Shown: positions 40,053 through 52,059, counted from the first letter of the stretch. The stretch is DNA of 64,000 bases from Mesostigma viride (GCA_009746045.1 RPFO01000082.1:3361768-3425767), one strand, 5' to 3'. The notes: generated by a model not told the origin, from the letters alone. Numbers and translations: made by a program.

Positions 40053-42719
40053 AGAATGCAACGTGCGCCCGCCGAATTTTTTGGCGCCAAAAAAATTCGC
40101 GGTACCGCCGTGAAGTGAAAAGTGGGTGCACGGTGCGCGCACCCCTTGCGGAAGTGGCCATGGCGACTGCGTTTAGGCGAAACTAGCAATGTCGGGCTAG
40201 AGAAACGCAAAACAAATGCTCGAATGTTGAAGACGATGATTTAATGATGTTGGGTTGTGGCGGCAAGTAGCTGGTTTACAATATCGCTGCTTTCTTTTAC
40301 TGCCATCGGCATGGGGGGTAGACTGCATTTTTTGGTCGCGCGGAATAAAATAGAATTCGTGATAGCGGCAGTGAATTCGCAGTTTTGGGGGTTGTTCTGA
40401 CCGTGAAGCAGGCGTTAATATCGGTTGCATCGAATTCTAAACCGAGCTGGTGCTTTTTGCCAGATTTTCGGCCTTTATCGGTAAGTAATTGTTCAGACCT
40501 GCGCAGTGCGTGTCTGACCTGTCCATGGAATAACCGCTGTTGTTGCGCGCCTGGGCGAGGGATTTACGAGGGCGAGGTACAGATTTGTCGCGAATGTTAT
40601 CGGCTATCAGTGCTTTCTTCTATGAGCTCATCGTTCGAGTTTTTTTGGGTTCTTTTTGGGCAGTTTCCGCCAGCTAGCTCGCCGTCGCTTGCCGTTGTGT
40701 TGTCGAATACCTGGCAGCTTTAGATTGTTTTCGTCGATGTCGTGATCAGGGCCGCTTCAGTCGCAACCTATAGCTCTTCGGGAAGGTTTAAGGCATTTCA
40801 TAAAACGTGTTCTGGCAAGGATGTTGTGCGTATGGACGCTTCTTGTTGTGTGAGAGTGACGCACCCTCTCTTCGCAGCGGCATCACAGCGCTCATGCGCT
40901 GGAGGGCCGCCAATGGTTTCTTTCCATTTTATCGTGCAGGGGAGGAAGTGTTTGATTGACGATTATGTTGGAGATATTGCATTTGTGTGACTGCATGTAG
41001 ATAGCTACCACCATTGGTTTATTTGAGCTTTCCCTTGATATCATCATGTGAAAAGACTGCCATGTGCTGAGCCAACCATGGTTGACATGGTTGACTGCAT
41101 GCAAGCTTTGTATGCCATGATCTCCTTGGTTCCTTGCCCTCCATAGTTCCAGTTTGTTGCCCATCTCAGGTAGGGCAGTTCAGGAGTTGTTGCTGTTTTG
41201 GTTAGCTTGGTTGGCATAAACCTTACACTCTAACCTGGGAGAAACATAGAAAATGCTGGTAAGGCATTTTAGTGCCATCATCATTATTGCTATTCACATG
41301 CTTATAAGTCTGGCCATGCTCGAGGTACGGTTAAGGGCTATGAGGTGTGTGGCCACCCCTGTGTACTTCATAACATATTCAGCATGTATTTGATGCATGT
41401 TGGATGGCATGTAAAGTGTAATTGTGTTTATACTTGGTTACTGAGTGGTCCTTAGCGCCTGTCCGGTGGTCGTCTAGGAAACTCATCAGTGCGTGTCACA
41501 GTGACCCCCAACCTTGAGCATGTGTCGTCATCAGTGTGTAATAGTTATTTATATGTGCTTTTGGTCATATATTTGCCGAGTTCTAATCATTGAGTTTACA
41601 AGGTAACCTTGGGTTGAGTATAGTGTATGCTCTCTTGGCATGTATGCCTAGCGATCGTGTTGCTATGCTTGCGCTTGCAAGGTTGGCCATGCCGAGGGCA
41701 GGTAAGGGCAGATGAGGTGCCTAGCTGTTTGCTTATGGGTGTAGACACCTCCCCCGCTGCCCTTGCACAGCTGGATGAGCTGAGGAACAAGAGGAAGCCA
41801 GCAGGTGGTCAAGAAGACGCTAGAGTACAAGGCTGAGGCAGCCCGGGCGTGGCATGTGAAGCGTGGCCATCGCTGGGATGAGGGCAAGGTAGATGCCCAG
41901 AGGGGCCAGGTCACCTACAGCAAGGGGGTGCACTATGGGGGTGTGGGGGCTGCTACTGGGGGGCGGGGGCGGGCAGCAATGAGGATGATGATGACACTGC
42001 ACACATCCCTTGCTTGCGCTGCTCTAAGACCGATGCATCTGATGATGACCCTTTCTTGCTGTGCAGCACACCCGGGTGCGATGGGGGGCTCCACCTGAGC
42101 TGCACGGTCCCTCTCCTGCCCAGCGTACCTGATGGGGACTGGTTCTGCCCAGTTTGCTGTGGGGAAGACTGTGATGATGGCAGTGATAGTGACAGTGACT
42201 AGTATAATGGACGCCCAGGTGGCATGCTGCCAAAGAGCATAACTTCCACACCGCTTGTCCAAATGCAGCCAGATTTTGCCAGCGTGTGTGTCGATGACTA
42301 ATGGAATTTTGAATATCATGTTTGGCCCATTTCACATGTGTTTGGTATTTTATTATTTTTGGCATGTGTGAAAAACAGCGTTTTTGTACTTGCAAGAGCA
42401 TAAAAATTCTAAAGCATGTCAGATATGGGTTGTGAGTGGCTCTAATTTTTGGCCACCCACGACCTGCTTGGACAATATCATGCCTGGCCTGAATTGATGT
42501 GTGCATTGGCTGGGGCATACTGTGCCCTAATTAGCGTCTTTTTCTATTTTTAGCGCGATACCGGCGCGTGGTTGGGGGTAGAACCTTCAATGAATGCATG
42601 GATAACTCACTAAACATGTTATTTAGGGCCCCTAATCATGGCTGGGCATAATTCAATTGAATTCATATTGAAACAAGTGTATTCCAGTTTTGGGGGGTTT
42701 TGGTGGCACACCTCCCCTT
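40041..42719 (-). mobile_element. Element A-related copy 3, with PHD-finger coding
   Basis: The reverse complement of about 40050-41480 aligns with the right half of elements at 24951 and 47428 (for example the stretch with GGTGCGCGCACCCCTTGCGG). The right end carries TTAA (42720-42723) and terminus GGGGAGGTGTGCC. The left terminus after TTAA (40037-40040) is diverged. Unlike copies 1 and 2 it has extra sequence at about 41600-42200 that encodes a PHD finger. Confidence 0.65.
41972..42202 (+). CDS. PHD finger, probable transposon exon or remnant
   Basis: 76 codons ending at TAG. They contain a full C4HC3 set: CLRC, 13 residues, CSTPGC, four residues, HLSC, 14 residues, then CPVC, with the typical DGDWFC before the last pair. 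An acidic stretch (EDDDD) precedes and (DDGSDSDSD) follows. PHD fingers read histone tails or, as C-terminal cross-brace domains, occur in some transposases. An upstream frame (about 41805-41960, with LEYKAEAARAWHVKRGHRW) is offset, so an intron or frameshift separates them. There is no ATG in frame, so it is not a complete gene. Confidence 0.6.
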   Translation, partial: GSNEDDDDTAHIPCLRCSKTDASDDDPFLLCSTPGCDGGLHLSCTVPLLPSVPDGDWFCPVCCGEDCDDGSDSDSD

Positions 42720-42723
42720 AACG

Positions 42724-43278
42724 GTAGAATTAGGCTAGTGTAGCATCCTACCCCCTCCTCCTCTCACGGACTTCTATACGGCATTCGACAGCTCGATCTC
42801 GTCAAGCCCGATCCAGCTTCCCAGCTGCAGCATGATCAAAGCCACCCAAAGTCCATTTTCCTGTTTTTCCATACCATGAATCTTTTCATGATTTTTTGTG
42901 AGAAAGGCGGGCCGGCTGCCACAATACAGGTGCCCAATCGAGCCCGGCTGCCGGGTGCAGCCAGCAAGCCACCACACAGTGCGTGAGTACCTGTCCTGGA
43001 CTTACTGATCAATACCACAAAATGAGTGCCGCCATGTGCCGCGCCCTGCATGCTACAGTACTGATGTACCGCAGTCCGCAAGCTGCAAATCAGTAATTGG
43101 AATCGCAAGGTTGCATTCGCGCAGATTCGCGCTTTTCATGCAGGCGGGGAAGTCCGTCTGCGCGCCAGCCGCTAGGGGAGCCTTGCGTATTTTTCCGCCT
43201 TAAAGCCACATAGCGGGTCCGGACTTGGCAAAAAGTGGCCTCCAGCGCAGCCAAAAATGGCCTGACACCTACAAATTG
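42724..43278. other. Unassigned sequence inside the composite
   Basis: About 550 bp between element A copy 3 and the internal hairpin. No gene is recognised. Confidence 0.35.
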
Positions 43279-43372
43279 AGTCATTACCGCGTTAAGTTGC
43301 GATGGCCAGCACCGATGCTTAAGTTGCGGTCGCCGCCCGGACCTCGGCGTCGCAACTTAACGCGGTAACGCA
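43279..43372. repeat. Internal hairpin with the composite's terminal sequence
   Basis: Perfect 19-bp arms TTACCGCGTTAAGTTGCGA and complement enclose about 48 bp. The left arm is preceded by AGTCA, as at the composite ends. Confidence 0.85.
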
Positions 43373-43379
43373 ACCTTAA

Positions 43380-45078
43380 CCCCTAAATGGTCTGGCTGCC
43401 GATTTTCCGCCTAAAACTGAGTTACAGCCGACACGTCGGCCCCTTCTCGGGGGACCAAATGCCGCGAAAACTATTGAGAATTAGGAAACGTTTAGCTGAG
43501 AAGATCGAAAGTTTATAATTTTCCTCACAGCATGGTACTAGGGTTTGCATACTTCTGACAAAGTTATAGAGGTGTCATGGCCGGTCAAAGTACAAGGGGT
43601 CAGGGTACTTTTTCACGTACAACGTGCATTCCGGAAAACGACGACCTGGCCATGGCGGCTTGCGCCCACGCATGGCATTTACGTTTTCGTTCGAATTTTC
43701 TGACCAAACTTAGGATATTGATTTTAAACGTCCTAAAGATCACACAGGCCAATTTTTGGTTCGCGGGAATGCCATTTGATAGGTGTCGGCAGCGTTCTTG
43801 CTGGAAAAAACTGCGATCAGGCCGGACGATAGAAACGTTGACAGCAATACCTTTCCGGCGTATTTTAAAGGATATATTGGTTTCTTTGTACTTTTTGTGA
43901 TACATAGTAGTCGTAAACGTGCAAGGGTGGCCAGAAATCGCCGAATCCAGCGACCATGCTGCACAACTTTGGTGTGCCGAAATGCGCCATTTTGCGGCCA
44001 CCGCCTGGGCCAAGGTAACGCCATCCATGCCTGGTAAAGCTTCAGCATCGTTTTCCTATCGATGTTTGACGTTTATATATACGTTCTAGCTTGTGTAGCA
44101 CATTCTTTTTGCATTATTCATGCTCTTTCTTGACCCTGGCCTGGCCCCTTTCTAAAACACCCTTCTTAGATGCTTCCCTCAGTCAGTTGACCTGCCACAG
44201 TGTGATGGTGATAAGTTTTAGATGCTGTATGGGTTTGAATACCTCCATATATGTTTGTTATACATTTCCCACACACATATTGCATGAGTGTGAGGCAGTT
44301 GGCTGGTCTCTGTGGCATCATCAAGCATGTAACCGGTGAGTAGAAGCTTCCCATTGTCAGCATGTGCCACCAGGTGTGCTGGCCATCACCTGGCAAGCTA
44401 TAGCAGCTTAGGCCTAGTTTATCCTTGCTAGGGCAAACTGAAATAGGCTTAAAATCACTAGTTTGTTGGTGGCTGCCTCCTAGAATGCATGCCTTGCGTA
44501 GGGTATCCGTACCACGTTACCTACGTGCATGGACAAGGTGGCACCTGCACATAGGTGCCATGTAAGGGCAGTGTGATGATGCAGTTATGTTTCCCCATCA
44601 TTGTGGAAGGGAAATGTATTGTTTGGCATGGTTGGGGGCCATATTAGTAGGTATTAGTAGGTAGTATGCCCACTCCTACCCCCTTGGTTGCTTTTTACCA
44701 ACGGTACCCCTATGGGCTGTACTGGGTGTAACTGCTGGCATACCCACCCAAATGATGACCCCAATGGCTCAAACTGTTCAGCAACTAATTGTTTATCATC
44801 CCTGAAGTGGTAGGTGCCTAGCTCTTACAACATAATTCAAAATGCACATTCTACCAAAAATGAAAACGCTCGTCTTGACCCCCCTGACTTTGACGGCAGT
44901 TATACATGGCCTACCCTGCATATATGTAAGGTTGTGATATACCAACCCGAAGGGCAACTCATGGACATGCTTGGCCCCCAAGGACAGCCATTGGATATGG
45001 GTGGGTTGGATGGCATCTGGTTTGCAAAATTGTGAAGTTACAGCCGATGCATCGGCAGTATTTCTGCCCATTTAGGGG
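43380..45078. mobile_element. TTAA-flanked DNA element D
   Basis: Flanked by TTAA (43376-43379, 45079-45082), with perfect 11-bp inverted termini CCCCTAAATGG / CCATTTAGGGG except the last base. A GTTACAGCCGA...TCGGC palindromic block lies just inside both ends. A CCCC start plus a TTAA target resembles piggyBac-type ends. No transposase is recognised, so it is probably non-autonomous. Confidence 0.65.
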
Positions 45079-45096
45079 TTAAGAAACGCGACTTAA

Positions 45097-46981
45097 GGGG
45101 AGGCACCCCAAAACCCTTAAAAATTGAACTATGGTAATAACACTTGAAATTCATTTGCACAATGCTGAAACATGATTGCGGGCACTAAATAACATCTCTT
45201 GTGACTTGTCCATGCACTTGTTGGGGGTACTACCCCCAAGTATACGCCAATATTGCGCTATAAATAGAAAAAGACGCTAATTAGGGCTGGGTATATGCCC
45301 CAGCCAATGCACACATTTGTTGGCAACCAAAAATCAACCATTTGTAGTTCCCTGAGTGTGTAGCTTGCTGAGCTATTTACATCATGGAAATGGCAAAACC
45401 TTTAACAGTTATTAATTTTCCCGCAAAACAGGTCTTTTTTTACCGGACATTGGGAATAAATGGATCATAAACACTTCAGATAACGCCACAAAATCAAGCG
45501 AAAATCCGGCTAACAGGGGGACAGCAGTGGTCCAAGTCCCAGGTCATTCCGACAAGTCTAGCTCAAGTTATAAGGTTTTGCGTGCTAAAACCTGAACATA
45601 CGCTAAATGAGGTTTTTCTGTGTATAAGGCCACCTAGACAGCATGTTTTCCATCCAAGAAGCCAAAAAACATGCCCAACTCGATCACACAACATAAGAAA
45701 AGGCTAGGCACCTCATCTGCCCTCCCCTGCCCTCAGCATGGCCAGCCTTGCCAGCGTGCGCATAGCAACACCTTCGCTAGGCATACACGCACCAAGAGAG
45801 CATACACTATGCTACGCCCAAGGTTACCATGTAAATTTATGCCAAGAACTCAGCAAGTATACGTGTAAAAACCTTAGAAAGACTGCCCAAGCAATAGAGG
45901 CAACTGCAGCCTGCAAACTTGGCAGCAAATCATACATGCTGTCTGCCATGCATTCACATCCTATCCAGCTTGCCTTGCTGCACACATAGCAGGGAAGTCT
46001 TAATGGTTATAGCTCAAGGAAAGCAATAAAAACACCTATCTAATGCAATGCCACTCATGCAGTATGGCCAGCAAAAGAACCACTCTCACCTTCCTTTCCA
46101 ATATGGCAATTTGCTAAGAAGCTGATGCCAGCTTGTTAGCCTCTAGGCACATGCCGGATGTCTTTACTAAAACAGGCGTGTCAGATCCGGCACATAACAA
46201 AGCGTCTGAGCAAGCTCATGTCCAAAGGATTATGGAAAACGAATGTCAACACATTACCAACAACTTGACCTCGGCGCCTTAAGCATGCCAGCCACAAACT
46301 ACACGAAATTGTACGAAATTGCTAGGAATCTGACGATGCAACCGAAAGGAATGGAGCGCTTCCTGCAGGGAAACTGCCCGAAAAAAAGGCGAAAGGCCGA
46401 CGTTATTGCACCTGCCTGCGTGGAAATGTTTCATGCATAAACTGGCACGCAAGCTCGAACAATAAAAGACATCATCCATTGATCAGGCGAACAAGGAAGG
46501 TGCGCCTTCCGTGAATACGTCGAAGGCGACATGCGCAGGCCTGCGTAGGTTCTTACCTTGAATGCCGGAAATGTAAAAGAAACCGGGAAGCTTCGGCACA
46601 AACTCGACAACACCATTAAGTTAGCTTCATAATCGCTCTTTAGAGCCTACGTTGCCTCACAATAGCTGCCGTAAACCTGCATTAAATTTCATGATCCGCA
46701 AGAGAAATTATATCCTGGACCCCCGCGCCCGTAGCCGTTCGAGAAATTAGCGATATTGCAAACCGTAAACTTTCCGCCATGACATGAGGTCATCAACTAA
46801 TCTTCTGCGAAATTCAAGCATTTTTTCTAGCTGTTTACGTGCCATATCGATTAATATTGCATAAAGGCATGCCGCCATGGCCACCTCCGCGAGGGTTGAG
46901 CGGTCCGGGCACACATTATACACCGTACGGACGGTACCGCGAATTTTTTGGCGCGGAAAATATTCGGCGCGCCACGTCCCC
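45097..46981 (-). mobile_element. TTAA-flanked DNA element B, copy 2 (inverted)
   Basis: The reverse complement of 32704-34589, 1885 against 1886 bp, with very few differences. It is flanked by TTAA at 45093-45096 and 46982-46985. The high identity suggests recent movement. Confidence 0.88.
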
Positions 46982-47156
46982 TTAACGCGGTAATGACTGT
47001 ATCATATTCATCATCCTAAACGACTCCAAAACGCGGACAAGATAACGGAAGGCTCGAGCTACCGGCACTGATGGTCCGGATTCTCCCGATTTCTGGCCTG
47101 CGCTGTTTGTCTCCTTGGTATACACGATTACAGAAAATACGTTGTGACAGTGGCCG

Positions 47157-47413
47157 TGGTTGGTTGGTTGGTTGGTTGGCCAGGTGGTTTGTTTGTTGGT
47201 TTGTTGGTTTGTTGGTTGGTTGGTTGGTTGGTTGGTTGGTTGGTTGGTTGGTTGGTTGGTTGGTTGGTTGGTTGGTTGGTTGGTTGGTTGGTTGGTTGGT
47301 TGGTTGGTTGGTTGGTTGGTTGGTTGGTTGGTTGGTTGGTTGGTTGGTTGGTTGGTTGGTTGGTTGGTTGGTTGGTTGGTTGGTTGGTTGGTTGGTTGGT
47401 TGGTTGGTTGGTT
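47157..47413. repeat. (GGTT)n microsatellite
   Basis: About 60 copies with a few early variants (GGTTTGTTTGTT). It passes directly into (AATT)n and then element A copy 2. Confidence 0.97.
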
Positions 47414-47427
47414 AATTAATTAATTAA

Positions 47428-49722
47428 GGGGAGGGGATATGCCTAAAGAGCACTTTTCTGGAAACCATACCTATGCATGTGCTAAAAATCCAATTATGAT
47501 TGGGAACCATAAATATGATCTAAAAAAAATATTCCAACCACTTGGGGGGGGTACTAGCCCCCACCAGATGCCGGTTACGCGCTAAAAATAGAAAAAGACG
47601 CTACTTTTGGCATATTTTCCCTAGGACAATGGGCAAACATATTTGGACCAAATCATATATTTCCATATAGTTCCCCCACTTTTGAGAAAGTCTGCCTAAT
47701 TTTGAGCACAAAATAATGATGTTTAGACACATTGATGGATTTTCCCGCAAAAAGGGTACTTTTTTTCACAAAAAAAAAAAAAAACAAATCATAAACACAT
47801 GGAATCATGCCATATCTTATATTTTCAAATACTAGAGAGGGGGGGACATGCAGCCCCAAATTTTCAGGTCATTCTGACAAGCGCAGCCCTATTTGATGGA
47901 TATTCCTAGATTGCCACCTGTGATGACGCTGACGGAGGTTTTAGCTAGTATTTAACCACACTAACACCCCTTTATTCATCTAAGCCACGTGAAAACTGGC
48001 CAAACCACATACTACCATCCTCTGCACATATGGTACCTCCTATGTCGAAGGTTAGACGACGTTCTGACAAGAACTGCCCAAGTTACAACCATTCTAAGAC
48101 GGCCACCCATGTAGACACAACAAGGAAATCATAGTAACCATTCAGCCACACTAGCACCTCCTTCTTCATCAAAGGCATCTGCAAACTGACCAAAGCACAC
48201 ATAATTAACTCTTGCACGCTGACGGCAACGCATGCTCAACGTGGGGGGTCATTGTGACAAGAACTACTCAAGTTGATGGGTTTCCTATATGACCACCTGA
48301 CAAGGCACTAAGGACCACTCAGTAAGTTAGTGACCCCACAGTGCCACTTCATATGCCATCCAACATGCACGTACCAAAACCGTGCTGAGTATGTTTACAA
48401 TGTACAAAGGGGTGGCCACGCACCTCATACGTCTTCATCGTCCCTCGAGCATGGCCAGCCTTGTAAATATGTTCATAGCCTTGATGATGGTAGCCCTAGT
48501 ATGCCTAAGCAGCATTTCCTATGTTTCTCCCAGGTTAGAGTGTAAGGTTGATGCCAACCAAGCTAATCAACTCAACAACACCTCCTAAACTGTCCTCCCC
48601 GGCATGGATGACAAACTGGGACTATGGAGGGCAAGGAACCAAGTAGGAACATGGTATATATAGCTTGCATGCAGTCATGCATGTCAACCATGGTTGGCTC
48701 AGCACATTGTAGTCTTGTCACATCATCATAACATAGGAAAGCTCAAACAACCATTGGTGCCAGCTATCTACATGCAGTCACACAAATGCAATATCTCCAT
48801 CATCATCATCATCACTAAAACACTTCCATCCCTGCACGATAAAATGCAAAGAAACCACTGGCGGCCCTTCAGCGCATGAGCGCTGTGATGCCGCTGCGGC
48901 CTGCGAAGAGAGGGTGCGTCACTCTCAAACAACAAGAAGCGTCCATACGCACAACATCCTTGCCAGAACACGTTTTATGAAATGCCTTATACCTTCCCGA
49001 AGAGCTATAGGCTGCGACTGAAGCGGCCCTGATCACGACATCAACGAAAACAATATAAAGCTGCCAGGTATTCGACAACACAACGGCAAGCGACGGCGAG
49101 CTAGCTGGCGGAAACTGCCCAAAAAGAACGCAAAAAAACTCGAACGACGAGCTCGTAGAAGAAAGCACTGATAGCAGATAACATTCGCGACAAATCTGTA
49201 CCTCGCCCTCGTAAATCCCTCGCCCAGGCGCGCAACAACAGCCGTTCTTCCATGGACAGGTCAGACACGCACTGCGCAGGTCTGAACAATTACTTACCGT
49301 TAATGGCCGAAAATCTGGCAAAAAGCACCAGCTCGGTTTAGAATTCGATGCATCCGTTATTAACGCCTGCTTCACGATCAGAACAACCCCCAACACTGCG
49401 ATTTTACAGACGCGATCATGAATTCTATTTCATTCCGCGCGACCAAAAAATTCAGATTACCCCCCATGCCGATGGCATTAAAAAACAACAGCGATATTGT
49501 AAACCAGCTGATTTCCGCCACAAACTAACATCATAAACTCATCGTCTTTTAGATTCGAGTAAAATTTTTGCATTTCGCCTGCCCTAGTGTGGTAGTTTCG
49601 CCTGAACGCAGTCGCCATGGCCACTTCCGCAAGGGGTGCGCGCACCGTGCACGTGAAATTTATGACCTTCGGTTCCGGCGCGAATTTTTTGGCGCCAAAA
49701 AATTCGGGCATGTCCCGTCCCC
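47428..49722 (+). mobile_element. TTAA-flanked DNA element A, copy 2
   Basis: Same termini and contents as copy 1 (24951-27229), 2295 bp. It is flanked by TTAA inside a TTAATTAA run and followed by a LINE 3' end. The TTAATTAA run at 50629-50648, also between (GGTT)n and the same LINE end, looks like the unoccupied site. Confidence 0.82.
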
Positions 49723-49726
49723 TTAA

Positions 49727-50295
49727 TTAGACTCGTGCTCCCGTTGGGGAGTCACGGAGCATTAACCCCGATGGATGGATGGATGGGTGCAACATTCCTA
49801 CCGGTCTAGTCTATCTACATTGGCTACATACTACATCTATCTAACAGCATTCTAACTACAACATCTATCTAGGCAGCCGCTCGCTGCCCTAGGGGGAGCT
49901 ATCTGGCGTGCCTCCCGCGAGATTGCACACGCGGGCGCTTCCCCACTGGGGGGGGCTCGTTGTCCTCTATGACCTGGGCCCACTTGGCCTTGTCCATCAT
50001 CTTCTTCCAAATCACGGAGAGGCCTAGGCCCCCCATGTCATCTACTAGCTGTTCTTTGAAGGTGCGGGCCTTGCGGCGTCTAACATCACTGGGCCCAGCC
50101 CACCTCAGGAGGTGCCGGCCAGGCCAGCTGGGCTGGTCGCAGACCTGCGGGTGGGCCACGTGAGGTGTCTACCTGGTTGGTGCGAGCTAGGTGCCCTACT
50201 AGCTGCAGGCGGCGTTGCTTAATGGTGCTGGTGATATAGGGCATGCCCTGGTACAGGTCCTCATTGCGGACATCAGCAGCATATCCTACTCTGAT
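49727..50295 (-). mobile_element. 5'-truncated LINE (family L), C-terminus and 3' UTR
   Basis: On the minus strand it reads a reverse transcriptase ORF tail with [19 protein letters not shown] and [17 protein letters not shown], with a stop at 49899. A 3' UTR with (CATC)n and the terminal GACTCCCCAACGGGAGCACG hairpin follows. The matching coding part is on the plus strand at 63400-64000. The upstream junction joins (GGTT)n. Confidence 0.8.
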
Positions 50296-50628
50296 TGGTT
50301 GGTTGGTTGGTTGGTTGGTTGGTTGGTTGGTTGGTTGGTTGGTTGGTTGGTTGGTTGGTTGGTTGGTTGGTTGGTTGGTTGGTTGGTTGGTTGGTTGGTT
50401 GGTTGGTTGGTTGGTTGGTTGGTTGGTTGGTTGGTTGGTTGGTTGGTTGGTTGGTTGGTTGGTTGGTTGGTTGGTTGGTTGGTTGGTTGGTTGGTTGGTT
50501 GGTTGGTTGGTTGGTTGGTTGGTTGGTTGGTTGGTTGGTTGGTTGGTTGGTTGGTTGGTTGGTTGGTTGGTTGGTTGGTTGGTTGGTTGGTTGGTTGGTT
50601 GGTTGGTTGGTTGGTTGGTTGGTTGGTT
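50296..50628. repeat. (GGTT)n microsatellite, about 83 copies
   Basis: A pure run joining the truncated LINE at 50295 to a TTAATTAA run and another LINE end. Confidence 0.98.
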
Positions 50629-50648
50629 AATTAATTAATTAATTAATT

Positions 50649-50930
50649 AGACTCGTGCTCCCGTTGGGGAGTCACGGAGCATTAACCCCGAGGGCAGCGT
50701 GCGGCTGCCTAGATAGATGTTGTAGTTAGAATGTTGTTAGATAGATGTAGTATGTAGCCGATGTAGATATATTAGACCGGTAGGACTGTTTGCACCCATC
50801 CATCCATCCATCCATCCATCCATCCATCCATCCATCCATCCATCCATCCATCCATCCATCCATCCATCCATCCATCCATCCATCCATCCATCGGGGTTAA
50901 TGCTCCGTGACTCCCCAACGGGAGCACGAG
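50649..50930 (+). mobile_element. LINE family L 3' end, plus strand, with inverted cap
   Basis: A minus-oriented terminal hairpin (50649-50688) joins a plus-oriented 3' UTR (50689-50930). The latter carries about 25 copies of CATC (50793-50893) and ends in GGAGCACGAGTCT. Confidence 0.75.
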
Positions 50931-50944
50931 TCTGATTAATTAAT

Positions 50945-51319
50945 TAATTAACCCCGATGGATGGATGGATGGGTGCAAACAGTCCTACCGGTCTAATCTA
51001 TCTACATTGGCTACATACTACATCTAGCTAACAGCATTCTAACTACAATATCTATCTAGGCAGCCGCACGCTGCCCTAGGGGAGCTATCTGGCGTGCCTC
51101 CGGCCCACGGGATTGCACACGCGGGCGCTTCCCCGGCCACTGGGGGGGGCTCGTTGTCCTCTATGACCTGGGCCCACTTGGCCAAGTGTCCATCATCTTC
51201 TTCCAAATTACGGAGAGGCCTAGGCCCCCCATGTCCTCTACTAGCTGTTCTTTGAAGGTGCGGGCCTTGCGGCGTCTAACATCACTGGGCCCGCCCACGT
51301 CAGGAGGTGCCGGCGAGGT
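50945..51319 (-). mobile_element. LINE family L 3' end, minus strand
   Basis: Same 3' UTR and C-terminal coding as 49727-50295, with small deletions and insertions (for example SGPRS in place of the longer tail). It is truncated at 51319, where (GGTT)n begins. Confidence 0.75.
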
Positions 51320-51404
51320 GGTTGGTTGGTTGGTTGGTTGGTTGGTTGGTTGGTTGGTTGGTTGGTTGGTTGGTTGGTTGGTTGGATGAATGAATGAATG
51401 AATG
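51320..51404. repeat. (GGTT)n and (GAAT)n microsatellites
   Basis: About 16 GGTT copies followed by GAATGAATGAAT. Confidence 0.95.
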
Positions 51405-51990
51405 AGTGAATGGCGACGGCGTTCAGGCGTAACTACCACTAAAGCTGGCAAGCAAAATGCAAAATTAAAGATGACTCAAATATGAAAGTTAACGGTGTTG
51501 GTTTGTGGTGGTAAGTATAGGTGGTTTACAATATTCCACGTTCATGCAACAGCAGCACATGTTGCCCCCCAGCAGTCAAGATCACGTGTGGCAGCATGCA
51601 TGCGCGTTGCCCCGCCGTGCGTCCAGTAATTTTAGTATAAAGTATGGCATTTGGCCAATGCGCATGGGATGCAAGAACCTTCACGTACGATCACGCATGC
51701 GCATGCGCAGTGCGATGTCAAAGAGACAACCAGCGCAGGCCAGAACTCGGGAGAATCCGGACCATGGTAGCTCGAGCCTGCAGTGCGATGTCTCTTACAG
51801 CATTGGAAAAAAGAAGATTGTATTACTTGCTGGGCTTAATCAACAGCCTTTAACGGCTGGCACAATAAGGAATACGGTAAGATCTTTGAAATTGGAACTT
51901 TCATGCCCATGACCACGCGGTTGTTTCCAAACACTGGCGTCATCCGGCGCTGCGTGTTATCCGGCACTACGCATGTGCTCGACTGCCACT
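51405..51990. other. Element A fragment and dispersed repeat
   Basis: 51405-51535 matches the inverted right part of element A (ATGGCGAC.GCGTT.AGGCG). 51718-51785 is a member of a dispersed repeat (ACAACCAGCGCAGGCCAGAA). The rest is unassigned. Confidence 0.5.
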
Positions 51991-51996
51991 TTTATT
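51991..51996 (-). promoter_or_regulatory. AATAAA poly(A) signal of eIF3f
   Basis: AATAAA on the minus strand, about 64 nt after the stop codon. Confidence 0.6.
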
Positions 51997-52059
51997 GATG
52001 AGAACGTCCTGCAAGGCAGGATCTTGCACAGCCACCACCTTAACCGCATCGTGGGAGCT

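Larger units (their letters stand above)
39984..47000. mobile_element. 7-kb composite with perfect 20-bp inverted termini
   Basis: It begins ACAGTCATTACCGCGTTAAG and ends with the exact reverse complement; an AT dinucleotide flanks each end as a possible target duplication. Inside are element A copy 3, an internal hairpin with the same terminal sequence, element D and element B copy 2. Element B inserted in the TTAA of the right terminal repeat. The outer element's own genes are not recognised. Confidence 0.6.

Noticed and set aside
43577-45035. Several 60-140-codon ORFs inside element D
   Set aside because: They overlap on both strands, show no transposase motif and no shared reading with the other elements.
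47157-50628. (GGTT)n as telomere sequence
   Set aside because: It is interstitial, flanked by transposons on both sides, and lacks a third G or an A typical of known telomere repeats.
50215-50638. Gly-Trp-Leu-Val repeat proteins
   Set aside because: Translation of (GGTT)n.
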